Origin: Cornus controversa
Lineage: Eukaryota > Streptophyta > Magnoliopsida > Cornales > Cornaceae
Direction: 5' to 3'
NCBI GenBank assembly: GCA_026545225.1
Contig: CM048851.1
Span: forward strand, 33,045,956 to 33,109,955
Length of the DNA stretch: 64,000 nt
The position numbers and the translations under genes were made by a program. The notes under the pieces are model-generated. The model was given only the letters and a program-made list of their open reading frames with translations. It did no database searches and was not told the origin of the DNA. Below, one piece after another: positions 29,702 through 42,211 of the stretch. Position 1 is the first letter of the stretch. Every line of letters starts with the position of its first letter.

Positions 29702-32700
29702 TGTGACATATAAATTTGTAATTGGCATATTTCGGTAATCAAAATCTGAGTGATCGAGTTGTAATTTTTCTCTTATTCTTTGTATCGATCATCGACAACT
29801 TCGAGCTAATATTCAAGTGCATGGATGTAGATAAATCAGTTAGAACACCATATAGTACAGGTAAGTATGGTGAGGACACTCTGCACTTTTTATTTCCGAG
29901 CCTATTTTGAAAAACCATGGTTTAAATGAAAATATTATGATTTTTCAAAGTAAGACCGGTCCCCAATATTTAGGACCGGTCCAAATTTTCTCGGCAGTTT
30001 AGTTTATACAGGTTTTTACGAAGTCCCACCGGTCCTGATTATTTGGCACCGGTCCCACTTAGCCTGTTCCAAATAGGAAACAAATTTTGACAAAAATTCT
30101 GATTCCTATTGGGTTTGAAACTTCTAGGAGAGTTCTATTTTGGTATTCAACTTCTTTTCCATGTAGATTAGAACTTCCTTACCTATATATATGTATTCAT
30201 ATTTTCTCTACATAATAAGGAAGTACTATATGTCTGAAACATATTTTTAGAGAGAGAAAGTATATACAATATAATTAGGGCTATCTATTTTTAAGAACAC
30301 ACATCCATACTTCACGAGTGATATTTAGGATGGTGTTCTACTTCTGATTAGCTGCTCAGAGACTGCATCAAATCTATTTGCTGATCAGAACATTGAATTG
30401 ATGGTTGTTCACTTGCTTGCTTTCTGAGGAAGAAAGGTGACCAGATTTCACTACAAGGGGAACGAAATACTTGCTGAGTATTTTGGTTCTTCCAACAACC
30501 TTTCTGTAAGGATCGTGACGTTAGCCGAAAGTCTGCAGCAGTTGGACGTGTTGTCTCAATCATAAGCCTGATGTGTTCCACATCAGATTCTTGACAAAGT
30601 GAAGAGGGGTGTGAGACTGAGACAGTGTCTGTTGTACTTTGCTTCATCATAGTAAATTGGTTTCCTGAGGCGTGCCGCCTCCCTCCGTGATTTTTCCCGC
30701 CTTGGGTTTTCACGTATATCTAGTGCATTCTTTTCTCTACTTGTACTTTAAGTAATTTACTTACGTTAATTGTTTGATTAATTGGACTTAAAATTGAATT
30801 AATTAAAAATTAAGCAAACGAGCAAGTGATCATATTCACCCCCCTCTAGGTTCTAAAATATTTTTCGCAACCGCTTCCGCACCGCGCAACTCACAATTGG
30901 TATCAGAGCAGTGTTCTCTAATTTGTGAGTCGTTCCTTGTGAAATATTTTTAAAATCAAAATATATTTTTGTTCTCAAAAATTATTATGGAATCTAGTAT
31001 GAAAAAGGGTGGATCGATTTAGCAAACTCCTTTGTTTGATGGTTCCAATTATACTTTCTGGAAGTCTCGCATGAAAGCATTTTTAAAATCTCAAGGAGAG
31101 AGAGTTTGGATGGCTGTAGAGAATGGCTATAAAATTCCTACCACTACCACTAGTGATGGTGATGCTATTGTGACTATAGAGAATGATAAAACAACATGGT
31201 CTAATGCAGAACATGAAGATGCTAATAATAACAACAAGGGTTTATATGCTATATTTAATTCTGTTGTTCCTTCTGAATTTGCTAGAATCTATGTTTGTTC
31301 CACTTTGAAAGAAGCATGAGATATTTTACAGGTAACACATAAGGGTACCACCAAGGTAAGAAAATCTAAGTTACAAATGCTTGCCACTAAATTTGAAACA
31401 ATTAGAATAGATGAAGATGAGATATTTTCTGATTTTTATTCTAGACTTAGGTTCCAAGCTAAGTTGGAAGCCTTAAATGAGAGCAGAGATGTAGATTCAA
31501 TGGAGGTGGCTGAGTTAGTTGGATCAATTCAAACTTTTGAGATGAAATATCCAAAGCTTCAGAAATCAAAAACTCTGGCTTTAAAAACCTCAGACTTCCA
31601 AGTATTCAAGTTTGTCAAATGGTTCAAATTCTTCAAAATCTGAAGTTGAAAAAATTGAAAGGATTGAATATGATTCAGATAATGATGTTGCACTCCTTAT
31701 TAGGAAATTTAGAAAGATTCTTGAATATGAAAAAGGAAAAAATTTGGGAAAAGGAAATCCTTCTAAATTCCAGAATCAAAGCTCATCATCCAAAGGTAAG
31801 GAAAGGAAAGAAAAAGAAGATGACTCTAGGGAGATTGAGCTTACTTGTTGGACATGTGGTGGTAAAGGTCATACATCTAATAAATGTCCAAGTCCTAAGA
31901 AAATAACTTTAGTGCAAAGAAAAGTTCAAACAAGAAAGTCATGAAAGCTATTATTTCTGAGTCTGAATCTTCTAACTCTGATAGTGATTCATCTGTTGAG
32001 AATGATTCTCTTGCTTTTGTTGCTTTATCGAATGGTGATACTACTAATGATTCTTCTTCTGATGTAGGTGAAAATGAGATATACACTACTCTCAGTCAAG
32101 TAGGGTCTAATGATTCAGAAGTTGAGCAGTTTGATGTAGAACCATGTGAAAGCAAGCTGCCAGAACTCTTTGAGAAATTGCAGGAAGCTTATAATAAAAA
32201 TTTGAGAAGCTGAAGCAAGAAAAATTTGAGAAAGAGACTTTAAAGAAAAAGAACGAAGATCAAGTAAAGTTGATTGAAGAAAGTAAAACAAAAATTTTGA
32301 ATGTTCAAGGCAAAGTCAAGTTTCTCGAAAACGAGGTAAGTCAAGTTAATTCTGCTAAAGATGTTCTTATTTCTAGAATTAATTTTTTTGAGGTTGAATT
32401 GAGAAAATCACAAGAAAAATTAATTGCTTTTACTTCTAGGCAGATTAAGCTTGATAGCATGATTAGTGTTGGTAAGCCTGTAGGAGATAAAACTGGATTA
32501 TGTTTTGTTGGTTTATCATCTAAGGAAAAACTTATTTTTGTTAAACCCAAGAATTTGATTGTCTCTGAACCCAAACCTAAGTCTTATGTTGAGTCTTTGC
32601 ATGCTAATGTTGTGTCCAATGTGCTTTATTGTTCTTTTTGTGGTAAGAACGGATATAGTTAACACTATTGCTATAAAAAGAGAAGACATTCTAGTCTTTT

Positions 32701-33959
32701 TTTCATGTGCATAATTCTTTTGCTAATAATAGGGTTCATGCTAAAAAATCACATTATTGGAACAAACTCAAAAATTCTCAAGGTAAAAAGAATTCAAATA
32801 AAAAAAAGAATGTTTTTGTTTCTCCACAATTCTTTCCTGATAAATTGCATGTTAAAACTATCTGGATGAAAAAGGAAGATTTGGAGAAATTTGTGCCTGT
32901 TGATACTATGAGATTTATTCCTGATAGGTCTTTGGGTGCAAAACCCCCTAACTAGGTCATTAGGACTTTTTATGGCCATGGATTTTGTTTTCCATTGGAC
33001 CATATATTTTAGTTTAGAATAGGTTTTGTTTATTTTTATTGATAATCATATGAGATTATGAGAATCATGTTTTTCTAAGAAATAATGTGAATTCTTTATA
33101 TTTCTTTTTAATTTCACTTTGATTTGTGAATGAATAATTGGGACACTTAGTTTGTCAATGAATGAAGTGCTTGATTTTATGATTTTGACATTGATAACCA
33201 ATGTGCTGTATTTATTTCTTTTTAGAAGTAAATCTTCTGAGTCCATACAATTTGTGCACTAGTCCAACTCTGAGAGAATTGATTGAAAACTAATGTGAAA
33301 TTGACTAGAGTATATTGTATGAGTAATATTGAAAGCTTAAATGATCAATGAAAAAAAAGGATGGAAAAAAAAATTATGTTTTTATTCAGCATGAAAAAAA
33401 AAATGAAAATTTGCTGAATATCTAAAACAAAAGGAAAAGGCTACCTTCAGGATGTGTTCGTAGCTTCCACTATACAATGTAAATCTTCAATGAGATATTT
33501 TTAAAATTAAAGAGTTGTTTTGAAGAAAATAGCTGGCTGCCCATAAGTGTGAAAGCCACCGTCTTAGAAATAATAAAAAAAATGATGATGAAATTCAATG
33601 AAAAAAAAATGTTTGATCATGTATAGTTATATTTGCTTTTTGTTAATCCGCGCGCGTGTGCTTTGGCTTTAAACATGCCTATAGTCCTCATTCGCACACT
33701 TACACTTACACTCTCCTCTCAAGCTTTACATACATACTCATACACTCACCAACTCACATATATTCTCTTCTTCTACGATTCTCTTGAATTGTGATTGATT
33801 GGTGGATTGGGATTGGACTTTTTGAGTTTGTGTTGATTGATTGTTGATTTGGGAGAGTTTGAACAAACAAATAGCTTTGAAATTTGGAAATTTTATACTT
33901 ACACACCAAGTGTTCGACAAAAAGTCTCAATAGAACTTTTGACTATATTTTTGATTCCA

Positions 33960-35021
33960 TTCATCATGGTTTTTATGGCACGCAAACGGGGACGTACTGA
34001 GACATCTACTAGTGATGAAAATCTAATTGTATTCACTCTAGACATGTTTGAGGATGAATTCAATTTCAACAACTTTGTTAATGTCATAGGGTGCCGGGCA
34101 ATGAGAATTGAAAGGCGAGTCAATCTTGCTATAATCAAGCGCAAATGGGAGATGGATTTTGTGTAATATTTTGAAGACAATGATTGGGAGTCTCTTTGTG
34201 ATCTTAGAGAAATTGTAAAGCCTGACATGGTTAGATATTTCTATGGAAATATGATTACTTCAAACTTGGATGACTTAGTGTTTGTGATAAAATGCTATGG
34301 CGTTCGTGTTGAAGTCACCAAGGACACAATTGCCAATATTTTGAGTATTGCAGAGAATGAAGATGGCATTATTTTTCCATACCAAGTTGAGGATCCAAAT
34401 AAACCGAGCATGGATGATATAGTTAGGGAGTTGTACATACCCGAAGCCCCACGGCTAGTAGATAGGTTGTCTTCACTCTACCTTACCGATGAGGTCTCGA
34501 CATTGAACTTGATAGTATCATACAATTTAGATCCTCATGACCACAAGGGTAATTTGATTAAGAGTCGACCTGAGATTCTCTATCACATTGTTCGAGGAGA
34601 TCCGATCAATCTTCCTGCAACAATCATGCATACCATGATCTTAGTCACTCGACATTCTAGGTTTTTATCTGCATTACCTTTCTCACAGATAGTGATGACG
34701 ATTTTGAGGGATGCTAGGGTTCGTATTCCAAAGAGAGCTGATATTGAGAAACCGAAAAGGATGATTGATGCCACATCAATTACTCGCTCGGTAAACAAGA
34801 AGGAGAAGGACAGAAAGGCCTATGAGCTCAGTCAAGGAGCTGGACAGGATATGTCTGGGGGTCGTGGAGTTTTCCAACTTCCTGTGACTGACACACCCGT
34901 GTCGGCCAATCAGATGAACCAGGTTCTCAGGTTCATTCAGCAAGGGTTCGATCGCTTACATGCTAGGATTGACAAGCTTGACCCTACTATTTCTAATGAG
35001 TCTGTTGATGAGGCTGACTAG
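33960..35021 (+). pseudogene. extra ORF region of the Sirevirus-like element (plant transposon-protein-like)
   Basis: The region lies where sireviruses carry an extra ORF after pol, but here pol itself is missing. Its longest open part is 264 codons (34227-35021). Recognisable features are a basic start (MARKRGRTE), a middle with VRYFYGNM and VFVIKCYGVRVEVTKD, and a C-terminal stretch QVLRFIQQGFDRLHARIDKL that is predicted helical. The layout resembles the 'putative plant transposon protein' domain family found in many plant LTR elements, whose function is unknown. This family call is from memory of its style and was not searched. Treated as a fossil part. Confidence 0.5.
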
Positions 35022-35260
35022 ACTTAGACTTTAGGTCTTGATATCTTTTGTTCTAGACTATTGTTGATTTGTTTATCTTTAATGTCTAGATATTTATTTT
35101 TGTTATATTTTATTTATTCCATCAACTGATATGTTTTGGATATTTATTTGATCAGCGATGATGATTATTTTTGTTTCATTATTATCTTAATCTCTCTATA
35201 TGCTTCATGATTTATCTGTTTATATAAATCTTTTGGGTATTTCTTTGTCAATTTGTTCCA

Positions 35261-35613
35261 AAAAGGGGGAGATGATATTGTTATATGATATGATATGAGA
35301 TTCTTTGACAAAGGGGGAGATATATTTATATCAGATATTTTTGCTTGAGAGATTAAGGGGGAGCATTACAGATTTGAGTATTACAGAGTTGTGATTATAT
35401 TTTTTTATTAAGTTTTTCACAGGTTGTGTTGTTTAAGGAATGTGCAGGTACAACATGTTTTTATTCCAACTGTCTTAAACACACAAGTGAAGTTTCTGTT
35501 GATCAGTTCTTTATTTCTATGTATTTTTGGGCAACATTGTAATCTAATTTTTTCAATGGGTTAGGTTATAATTGTCTAGGTGGTTTTGTTACGAAATTGC
35601 GAAAGGGGGAGAT
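35261..35613 (+). other. multiple polypurine tracts before the 3' LTR
   Basis: AAAAGGGGGAGAT occurs at 35261, AAGGGGGAGAT at 35311, TAAGGGGGAG at 35354 and GAAAGGGGGAGAT directly before the LTR at 35601-35613. Repeated polypurine tracts upstream of the 3' LTR are a known Sirevirus feature. Only the last one sits at the position needed for plus-strand priming. Confidence 0.75.
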
Positions 35614-36592
35614 TGTGACATATAAATTTGTAATTGACATATTTCGGTGATCAAAACCTGAGTGATCGAGTTGTAATTTTCCTATTATTCTTTGTATCGA
35701 TCATCGACAACTTCGAACTAATATTCAAGTGCATGGATGCAGATAAATCAGTTAGAACACCATATAGTACAGGTAAGTATGGTGAGGACACTCTACACTT
35801 TTTATTTCCGAGCCTATTTTAAAAAACCAGGGTTTAAATGAAAATATTAAGAATTTTTAAAGTAGGACCGGTCCCCAATATTTAGGACCGGTCCAACTTT
35901 TCTCAGCAGTTTAGTTTCTGCAGGTTTTTACAAAGTCCCACCGGTCCTGATTATTTGGCACCGATCCCACTTAGCCTGTTCCAAATAGAAAACAAATTTT
36001 GACAAAAATTCTGATTCCTATTGGGTTTGAAACTTCTAGGAGAGTTCTATTTTGGTATTCAACTTCTTTTCCATGTAGAATTAGAACTTTATTGCCTATA
36101 TATATGTATTCATATTTTCTCTACAAAATAATCAAGTACTATATGCTTGAAACATAATTTTAGAGAGAGAAGTTATATACAATATAATTAGGGCTATCTA
36201 TTTTTAAGAACACACATCCATACTTCACGAGTGATATTTAGGATGGTGTTCTACTTCTGATTAGCTGCTCAGAGACTGCATCAAATCTATTTGCTGATCA
36301 GAACATTGGATTGACGGTTGTTCGCTTGCTTATTTGTTGAGGAAGAAAGGTGACCAGATTGCACTACGAAGGGAACGAAATACTTGCTGAGTATTTTGGT
36401 TTTTCTAGCAACCTTTCTATAAGGATAGTGACGTTAGCCGAAAGCCTGCAGCAGTTGAATGTGTTGTCGCAATCATAAGCCTGAGGTGTTCCACATTAAA
36501 TTCTTGACAGAGTGAAGAGAGGTGTGAGACTGAGACAGAGTCTATTGTACTTTGCTTCATCATAGTGAATTGGTTTCCTGAGGTGTGCCGCC

Positions 36593-36842
36593 TGTAATAC
36601 ACCGCTCCAACATATGGTATGATATTGTCTGCTTTGGGCCTGAGCCCGCACGGTTTTGCTTTTCGCTTTTACCTCAAAAGGCCTCATACCATTTGAAGAG
36701 AACATACTACATATAAGCACATCCCATTTTTCAAACCCAGACGATGTGGGATTGAGCACCTTGTACCCTGTCAGTGTGGTAGCTCAGCCCAGTGTCTATC
36801 TTCGCACCTGCCCACTCACACCCGTCCACAAGGGTTACTACA
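36593..36842 (-). mobile_element. solo LTR of a TRIM element, nested in the Sirevirus-like 3' LTR
   Basis: On the minus strand it begins TGTAGTAACCC and ends TATTACA. It shares with the TRIM LTRs at 54535-55040 the blocks 'caatcccacatcg.ctggg', 'gggatgtgcttatatgtagt', 'caaatggtatgaggcctttt' and 'gacaatatcataccat'. The flanks CCGCC and CCGCG agree at 4 of 5. The 5' LTR of the host element lacks it, so the insertion came after the host element integrated. No internal region or second LTR remains. Confidence 0.8.
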
Positions 36843-37217
36843 CCGCGTCCTTTCGTTGTTTTTTCCGCCTTGGGTTTCTACGTATATCTGGTGCATTCTT
36901 TTCTTTACTTGCACTTTAAGTTATTTACTTGCGTTAATTGTTTGATTAATTAGACTTAAAATTGAATTAATTAAAAATTAAGCAAACGAGCAAGTGATCA
37001 TATTCACCCCCTTCTAGGTTCTAAAATACATTTCGCAACAGCTTCCTCACCGCGAAACTCACAGTTGACTTCAGTCAAAGACATTAGTATTCTCCGTGGG
37101 TAATAAACCTAAACCTGGGGGGTGGTTAGAGCATTTTATCCTTTCTTTTTCATCAATGTACTTGTTCAAGTCTTTAAAGTCCACAAAATTATATTTTATT
37201 TTTTCTAAACTTACAAC

Positions 37218-40051
37218 TGTTAGAAAAATATGTCTTTTGTATGCCAAACAGGCAAACCCAAATATAGTTATACTTAGAAAAAATAAACAGAAGTAGGAAG
37301 TTAAATAAAATAAACAATTATCAACCAACTTACAGAATGATTGAAAATGAATTAAATTGAATCCGAGTCTTGTGTAAATACAATTTCCTTAAGACAAATT
37401 TGTTCCCTTATAGTGCTCAAGGTGATGAACAATTGTCTCCCAAAATAAAACGGATTTACGATTCTAAAGAGGCAGCACTTCAATCTCTAGAATCCTTCGA
37501 ACACAACTTGTGCAGTACTCGAATTGTATATACATGTAGAGATAGATGATATGAAATTATTTTTCTTTTTTGTTATGTATGACTGGCTATATATAGAGCC
37601 AATGGTGAACAGACATATCTATTCGTGAAGAGTCATACCTATTCACGAACAGACATGTCTGTTCGTGAAGAGTCATACCTATTTTAGAATAGACATGTTT
37701 GTTCGTGAAGAGTCATACCTATTCCAGAATAGACATGTTTGTTCGTGAATAGTCATATCTATTCTAGAATAGACATATTTGTTCATGAAAAATCATAATT
37801 CTTCCAGAATAGTCATGTCTATTCTTCAAACAACCACCACTTAAGGCCATGTTTGGTTGGAGGATTTTAATAATCAATTTTTCATTCAATAATTAACGAT
37901 TTTTCACAAAATCGTCCAACAATCCCCCACATGAATGAAATTGATTGGATATCAATGTAAATGATAATGATAATGCAGACATTAATTCGAGTACAATTGA
38001 AAAACTACTGCATCGGGTTAAGTAGCCTAATGGCCTTGAACTTGCCCTAGTGAAAGACTATCGGATTTACTTAGCTAATCAGTAGACATGATGTCTTTGA
38101 ACAGTCAGCCGTTAATGTAAACCAAGACAATAGAATTCACACAGTATTTCTTCAAAAACAGTTGGTTCTCACGTTTGTGTTCATTTTGGCCCTGAACACC
38201 TCTTGGTTCCGTGAGTGTTTTAGAGAATTAAGCCTTAATATTCTCATAGAAGCGGCCCCTTCTTACTCACGTAGGTGATCTCTATGAAAAGTATCCTGCA
38301 ATACTCTACTTGGACATTTTCCAAGATATAGAAATCATTAAAAGCTTAACTTATCCTGGTTCTCGCGGCAGATGTGCACTGTCTCATCATAGGAATGGTT
38401 AGGAGTAAAATATCTCCTCAATGCTTACTGAGTTCTACATAGTTCGGTTTGCCCTTTGAACCTAGATCTTGGGATCTCCAGTCAGCTAGGTTAGGTTACC
38501 ACTATGACGACTCTTATTAAGACATAGGCTTTAAACCCATTCCCTTCGATGAACTTTCTATTCGCTCTCGTGGCAAGCTTTTTGTAAACGGATCCGCAAT
38601 ATTATCTTTTGACTTTACATAATCAATTGAGATAATTCCATTAGAGAGCAATTGTCTAACGGTATTATGTCTTCGTCGTATGTGACGTGACTTACCGTTA
38701 TACATATGACTCTGTGCCCTTCCTATTACTGATTGGCTATCGCAATGTATACATATAGCAAGCAGAGGTTTTGATTAATATGGAATATCCTTTTATTCTT
38801 TTTCTTTGGGCCTTATTCCATAACATTAGTCTTAATTTCAATCCTTGATAAATGCAATCATTAATTTCAAGATGGATCTCAACCACCTCAATACACTTGG
38901 TATTCTCTTGGATTGCTTGTATATCAAGTTATGTGCAACTTGTCCTTTAGATCAGAACAACATAGTTAGAAAACATATCCATCTAGAGTATCTTTAGCAT
39001 GCATCATACTCATTGACACGTAACTACCTAAACTATGTCATTGATTCAGTGTTTGTTTCAATCTACATATAGATTTTCCAAGTTTGCACACTCTTTTTTC
39101 ATAATCTAAGATTATGAACCCTCATTGATGATTTCAAATCAATTTTTCATTAATAGAACCTCGTTCTATATTTCTTGAATTATGCACAAGATATGTCTCA
39201 TTCATATCCTAATAATTTTAGGATTTATACAAAATCTGTTTACTTAGAAAAAATAAGTGCAGATTTTGTAAACACATCCAACCACTGATTTCTGTTTATT
39301 AAGAACATTAAGTATAACGAAAAACAACTACAATTTTGTCTTAAGATTGTTAGAAAAATATGTCTTTTGTATGCCAAACAAGCAAACCCAAATATAGTTA
39401 TACTTAGAAAAAATAAACAGAAGTAGGAAGTTAAATAAAATAAACAATTATCAACCAACTTACAGAATGATTGAAAATGAATTAAATTGAATCCGACTCT
39501 TGTGTAAACACAATTTCCTTAAGACAAATTTATTCCCTTATAGTGCTCAAGGTGATGAACAATTGTCTCCCAAAATAGAACGGATTTACGATTCTAAAGA
39601 GGCAGCACTTCAATCTCTAGAATCCTTCGAACACAACTTGTGCAGTACTCGAACTGTATATACATGTAGAGATAGATGATATGAAATTATTTTTCTTTTT
39701 TGTTATGTATGACTGGTTATATATAGAGCCAATGGTGAACAGACATATCTATTCGTGAAGAGTCATACCTATTCACGAACAGACATGTCTGTTCGTGAAG
39801 AGTCATACCTATTTTAGAATAGACATGTTTGTTCGTGAAGAGTCATACCTATTCCAGAATAGACATGTTTGTTCGTGAATAGTCATATCTATTCTAGAAT
39901 AGACATATTTGTTCATGAAAAATCATAATTCTTCCAGAATAGTCATGTCTATTCTTCAAACAACCACCACTTAAGGCCATGTTTGGTTGGAGGATTTTAA
40001 TAATCAATTTTTCATTCAATAATTAACGATTTTTGACAAAATCGTCCAACA
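37218..40051 (-). mobile_element. young, internally deleted Copia element (fossil)
   Basis: Two 704-bp LTRs (37218-37921, 39348-40051) begin TGTTAGAAAAAT and end GTCCAACA in plus-strand reading. A perfect 5-bp duplication ACAAC flanks them (37213-37217, 40052-40056). The polypurine tract complement (TCCCCCAC) next to the left LTR sets the minus orientation. Of the coding region only the RNase H end remains (about 38515-38770, HIRRRHNTVRQLL, DNIADPFTKSL). Gag, protease, integrase and most of the reverse transcriptase are gone. The LTRs differ at about 8 sites (about 1.1%), or roughly 0.4 million years at 1.3e-8 per site per year. Confidence 0.9.
37590..37840. repeat. tandem repeat of about 40 bp inside the Copia LTR (also 39730-39975)
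   Basis: About five imperfect units of the type 'gaatagacatgtttgttcgt' plus 'gaagagtcatacctattc' follow each other. The short palindromic pieces ATTCGTGAA/TTCACGAA and AGACATGTCT make up much of the array. Both LTRs carry it in the same state, so it was already in the element when it inserted. Confidence 0.85.
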
Positions 40052-40056
40052 ACAAC

Positions 40057-40883
40057 TTCAATAAGTACTCCATTATGCATTCAACTGTCACCACTAAACC
40101 CAAATTAAATTATGCATATATATACATATATAAATATATATATGTATATATATGTCACACATTACTTCTAGTGAAGTATAGTTTGATCACTCAACTTCAT
40201 CTAGATTAAATTGGAACTTATTCAAAATTGACTGTGAAAGAACTCGTATTAATCAACTAAGTAATATGTTTAATTTAAACTAATCTCGGGACATAATTGA
40301 TCTTTGAATTGGTCTCTTGGATTAATAGAAGAAGTTACAATTATATATCTCTAAGTACATATGCATATAAAATCCAATCGTATTTTGCTCAAATTAATAT
40401 TTCGAGCTAAGCACAAAATTAGATGATTCCAAAATTATATATAAGGTCACGGACCCTTTATATAATCTGGGTTACTTTCAATTACCTTTACTTTTGGCCC
40501 AAGTTATTGCAGCATTAATTGACATATCACATCTAAAAATGGAAATGGCGGGTTACGATATTAATCAATTTATTTTCTTTTTGCTCATGACCAATCGTTG
40601 CATGGTGACCCCAGCAATGCTTAAAGTCATACTGTATTATCTTTGATGTGTTTGCATATATAGTCACAGAGCACTTTATACAATATGATGATCTCATTTG
40701 TCTCAATAATTTCTTGTTTGAAACACAAATATAAAACTATGGGTTTGAGCGAGTGTCATTACTATCAATGACCCATGGCCAAACAGTGCTTTCCATTTCT
40801 CTTCTTATTTTCTTTAACCAAATAAGTGATATATCAGTGCGTTATTGTTTTCCTTAGTGACCCCTGTTATTTAGCAAGCCTCA
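40057..40883. other. unique intergenic stretch without a gene
   Basis: The stretch is AT-rich with short palindromic ATATATACATAT runs near 40115-40150. It has no significant open frame and is not shared with unit A. Confidence 0.5.
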
Positions 40884-41345
40884 GGCTATGTTTGGTACAA
40901 TGGAAAAGAAAAAAAGGATAACATTAATAAAGAGAAGAAAAAAAATGATAATATTAAACTTTTATCGTGTTTGATTAATTAGTAAAGGAAATGATAGTTA
41001 ATATGTTTGGAAAAAGAAATGAAAAGAAACTATTTAAAAAAATTACCATTATACTCTTTTATATTCAAAAGAACAAATTTTAACTTTTATTAAAATAAGG
41101 ACAAAGTTGGTATTAACAAAGTTTCATTAAAAAATGTTACCATTTTCTTTTTTTTTGTTCCATTTCCTCTCATTTTTGGAAGGATAACAAATGTAATTCA
41201 TCCTTAATTTAACTCTCCAAATCCTTCCATTTCCTTTTCTTTCCATTAAAAAATTTATACCAAACACAAAAAAAAAAAAAAAAAAACATTACCTCCATTT
41301 CCTTCCCTTTCTTTTCTCTTCATTTATTTCCAACCAAACTATGCC
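40884..41345. mobile_element. Harbinger/Tourist-like MITE, 462 bp
   Basis: The left end GGCTATGTTTGG and the right end CCAAACTATGCC are inverted repeats flanked by TCA and TTA, consistent with a decayed TTA duplication. The left arm is purine-rich and the right arm pyrimidine-rich (poly-A, then 'ctccatttccttccctttct'), so the element could fold back on itself. It is non-coding and lies about 870 bp upstream of subtilase gene 2. Confidence 0.6.
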
Positions 41346-41360
41346 TTAGGTGATCATATA

Positions 41361-41470
41361 TATATATATATATATATATAGACATACATGGTAGCTGATA
41401 TTGGTGTTCCACCAATGTATTAAAGGGCTCTATTTCCTTTTTCTTTTAAAATGGATTTAAAAAAGAGTCC
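41361..41470. repeat. TA microsatellite and truncated end of the 44941-type element
   Basis: A TA run (41359-41380) is followed at 41392 by 'agctgatattggtgttccac caatgt', which matches the terminal 30 bp of the element at 44941-46116. The inner sequence then diverges, and no opposite end was found. Confidence 0.45.
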
Positions 41471-41889
41471 ATACACCATTAAATACATAATTCTTGCATT
41501 TTTAATACTATAATTGTTCTTCTCTTTAACATTTAACATATTACTAGTAGTTAGATAATATAGAAAACTTACATTTACTCATTTGCATGTGATTAGGATA
41601 AAAAGATAGTGATTTGTTTAAAAAGTAAAATTTATATGAATGAATAAAACATATCTAATTAATTGGAAGTAAACCAATCTTTACAATGAACGATAATCTT
41701 TAATTGTTTTTTTTGGAAAATATGTTTAATTGAATTGAAAATCAAGTGAAAATCTTGTTTGATTTCTAAAGTGAGATTTTAGAAATTATATTCTTATGTG
41801 ATTAAATTAATTACTTTTAAGTTATATATAATATAATGTACATATATTTATAATGTGTATATTATATAAATTTGTGAATGCTGATAGTC

Positions 41890-42211
41890 AAAACAATAAA
41901 AAATGATCGCAGAATATGTAATTGTGCAGTGCAACACCTACCAACTTTGACATGAAATGACAAAGAAAACAAGTTGAAACAATTTATGGCCAAGTATTTG
42001 TTGGTGATAGCTTGCGTATTAAAAACATTAGGGTCTACAATTTATCGATAACGAAAGACCAATTGAACTTGTAATTCAACAAATGCCAAACCAATTTCAA
42101 CTAGTATAAACCATTTGGTTTGTATTATGCATATATATACAGATACAAACTACAAACCAAGTCACAGATACCATTAGTATCTAAACAAAGTTTCAAGTTT
42201 TGGAGGAAAGA
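41890..42211 (+). promoter_or_regulatory. promoter and 5' leader of subtilase gene 2
   Basis: Here unit B homology resumes, matching 11765-12058. Visible elements are a CCAAT box at 42059-42063, TATAAA at 42105-42110 (102 bp before the ATG) and a TATATATA run at 42131-42138 inside a 24-bp segment that gene 1 lacks. Either TATA box would give a leader of about 45-75 nt. On this evidence gene 2 has the stronger core promoter. No transcript data are available. Confidence 0.55.

Larger units (their letters stand above)
29702..37063 (+). mobile_element. Sirevirus-like Copia LTR retrotransposon lacking pol (non-autonomous fossil)
   Basis: LTRs lie at 29702-30895 and 35614-37063; the second carries a 250-bp foreign insertion. 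Both open TGTGACATAT and end CTCACA. The primer binding site TTGGTATCAGAGC follows the first LTR. Several polypurine tracts (AAGGGGGAGA) precede the second, a Sirevirus trait. A gag-like region occupies about 31000-32950 (UBN2-type start, CX2CX4HX4C zinc knuckle, acidic and coiled-coil stretches). No protease, integrase or reverse transcriptase region is present. An extra ORF region lies at 33960-35021. The LTRs differ by about 5%, or roughly 2 million years at 1.3e-8 per site per year. The reading frames carry about five breaks. No matching TSD is seen. Confidence 0.85.
29217..37141. mobile_element. TIR DNA element (Mutator-like) split by a Sirevirus-like insertion
   Basis: The left end GGGTAAAATGCTCTGACC and the right end, on the other strand, GGATAAAATGCTCTAACC are inverted repeats matching for about 75 bp ('caggtttnggtttattac'). 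The 9-bp flanks GTTTTTTTT and TTTCTTTTT agree at 7 of 9. The retroelement at 29702-37063 lies inside, very close to the right end. Its own material is therefore only 29217-29701 plus 37064-37141. No transposase is visible. Confidence 0.65.

Noticed and set aside
37071-37328. Minus-strand frame of 85 codons
   Set aside because: It is read-through from flanking sequence into the minus-strand Copia LTR; the same LTR part recurs at 39240-39458 with a different lead.
42200-42211. Upstream start for subtilase gene 2 adding four residues
   Set aside because: The upstream codon is TTG; the ATG at 42212 aligns with gene 1 and begins a normal signal peptide.
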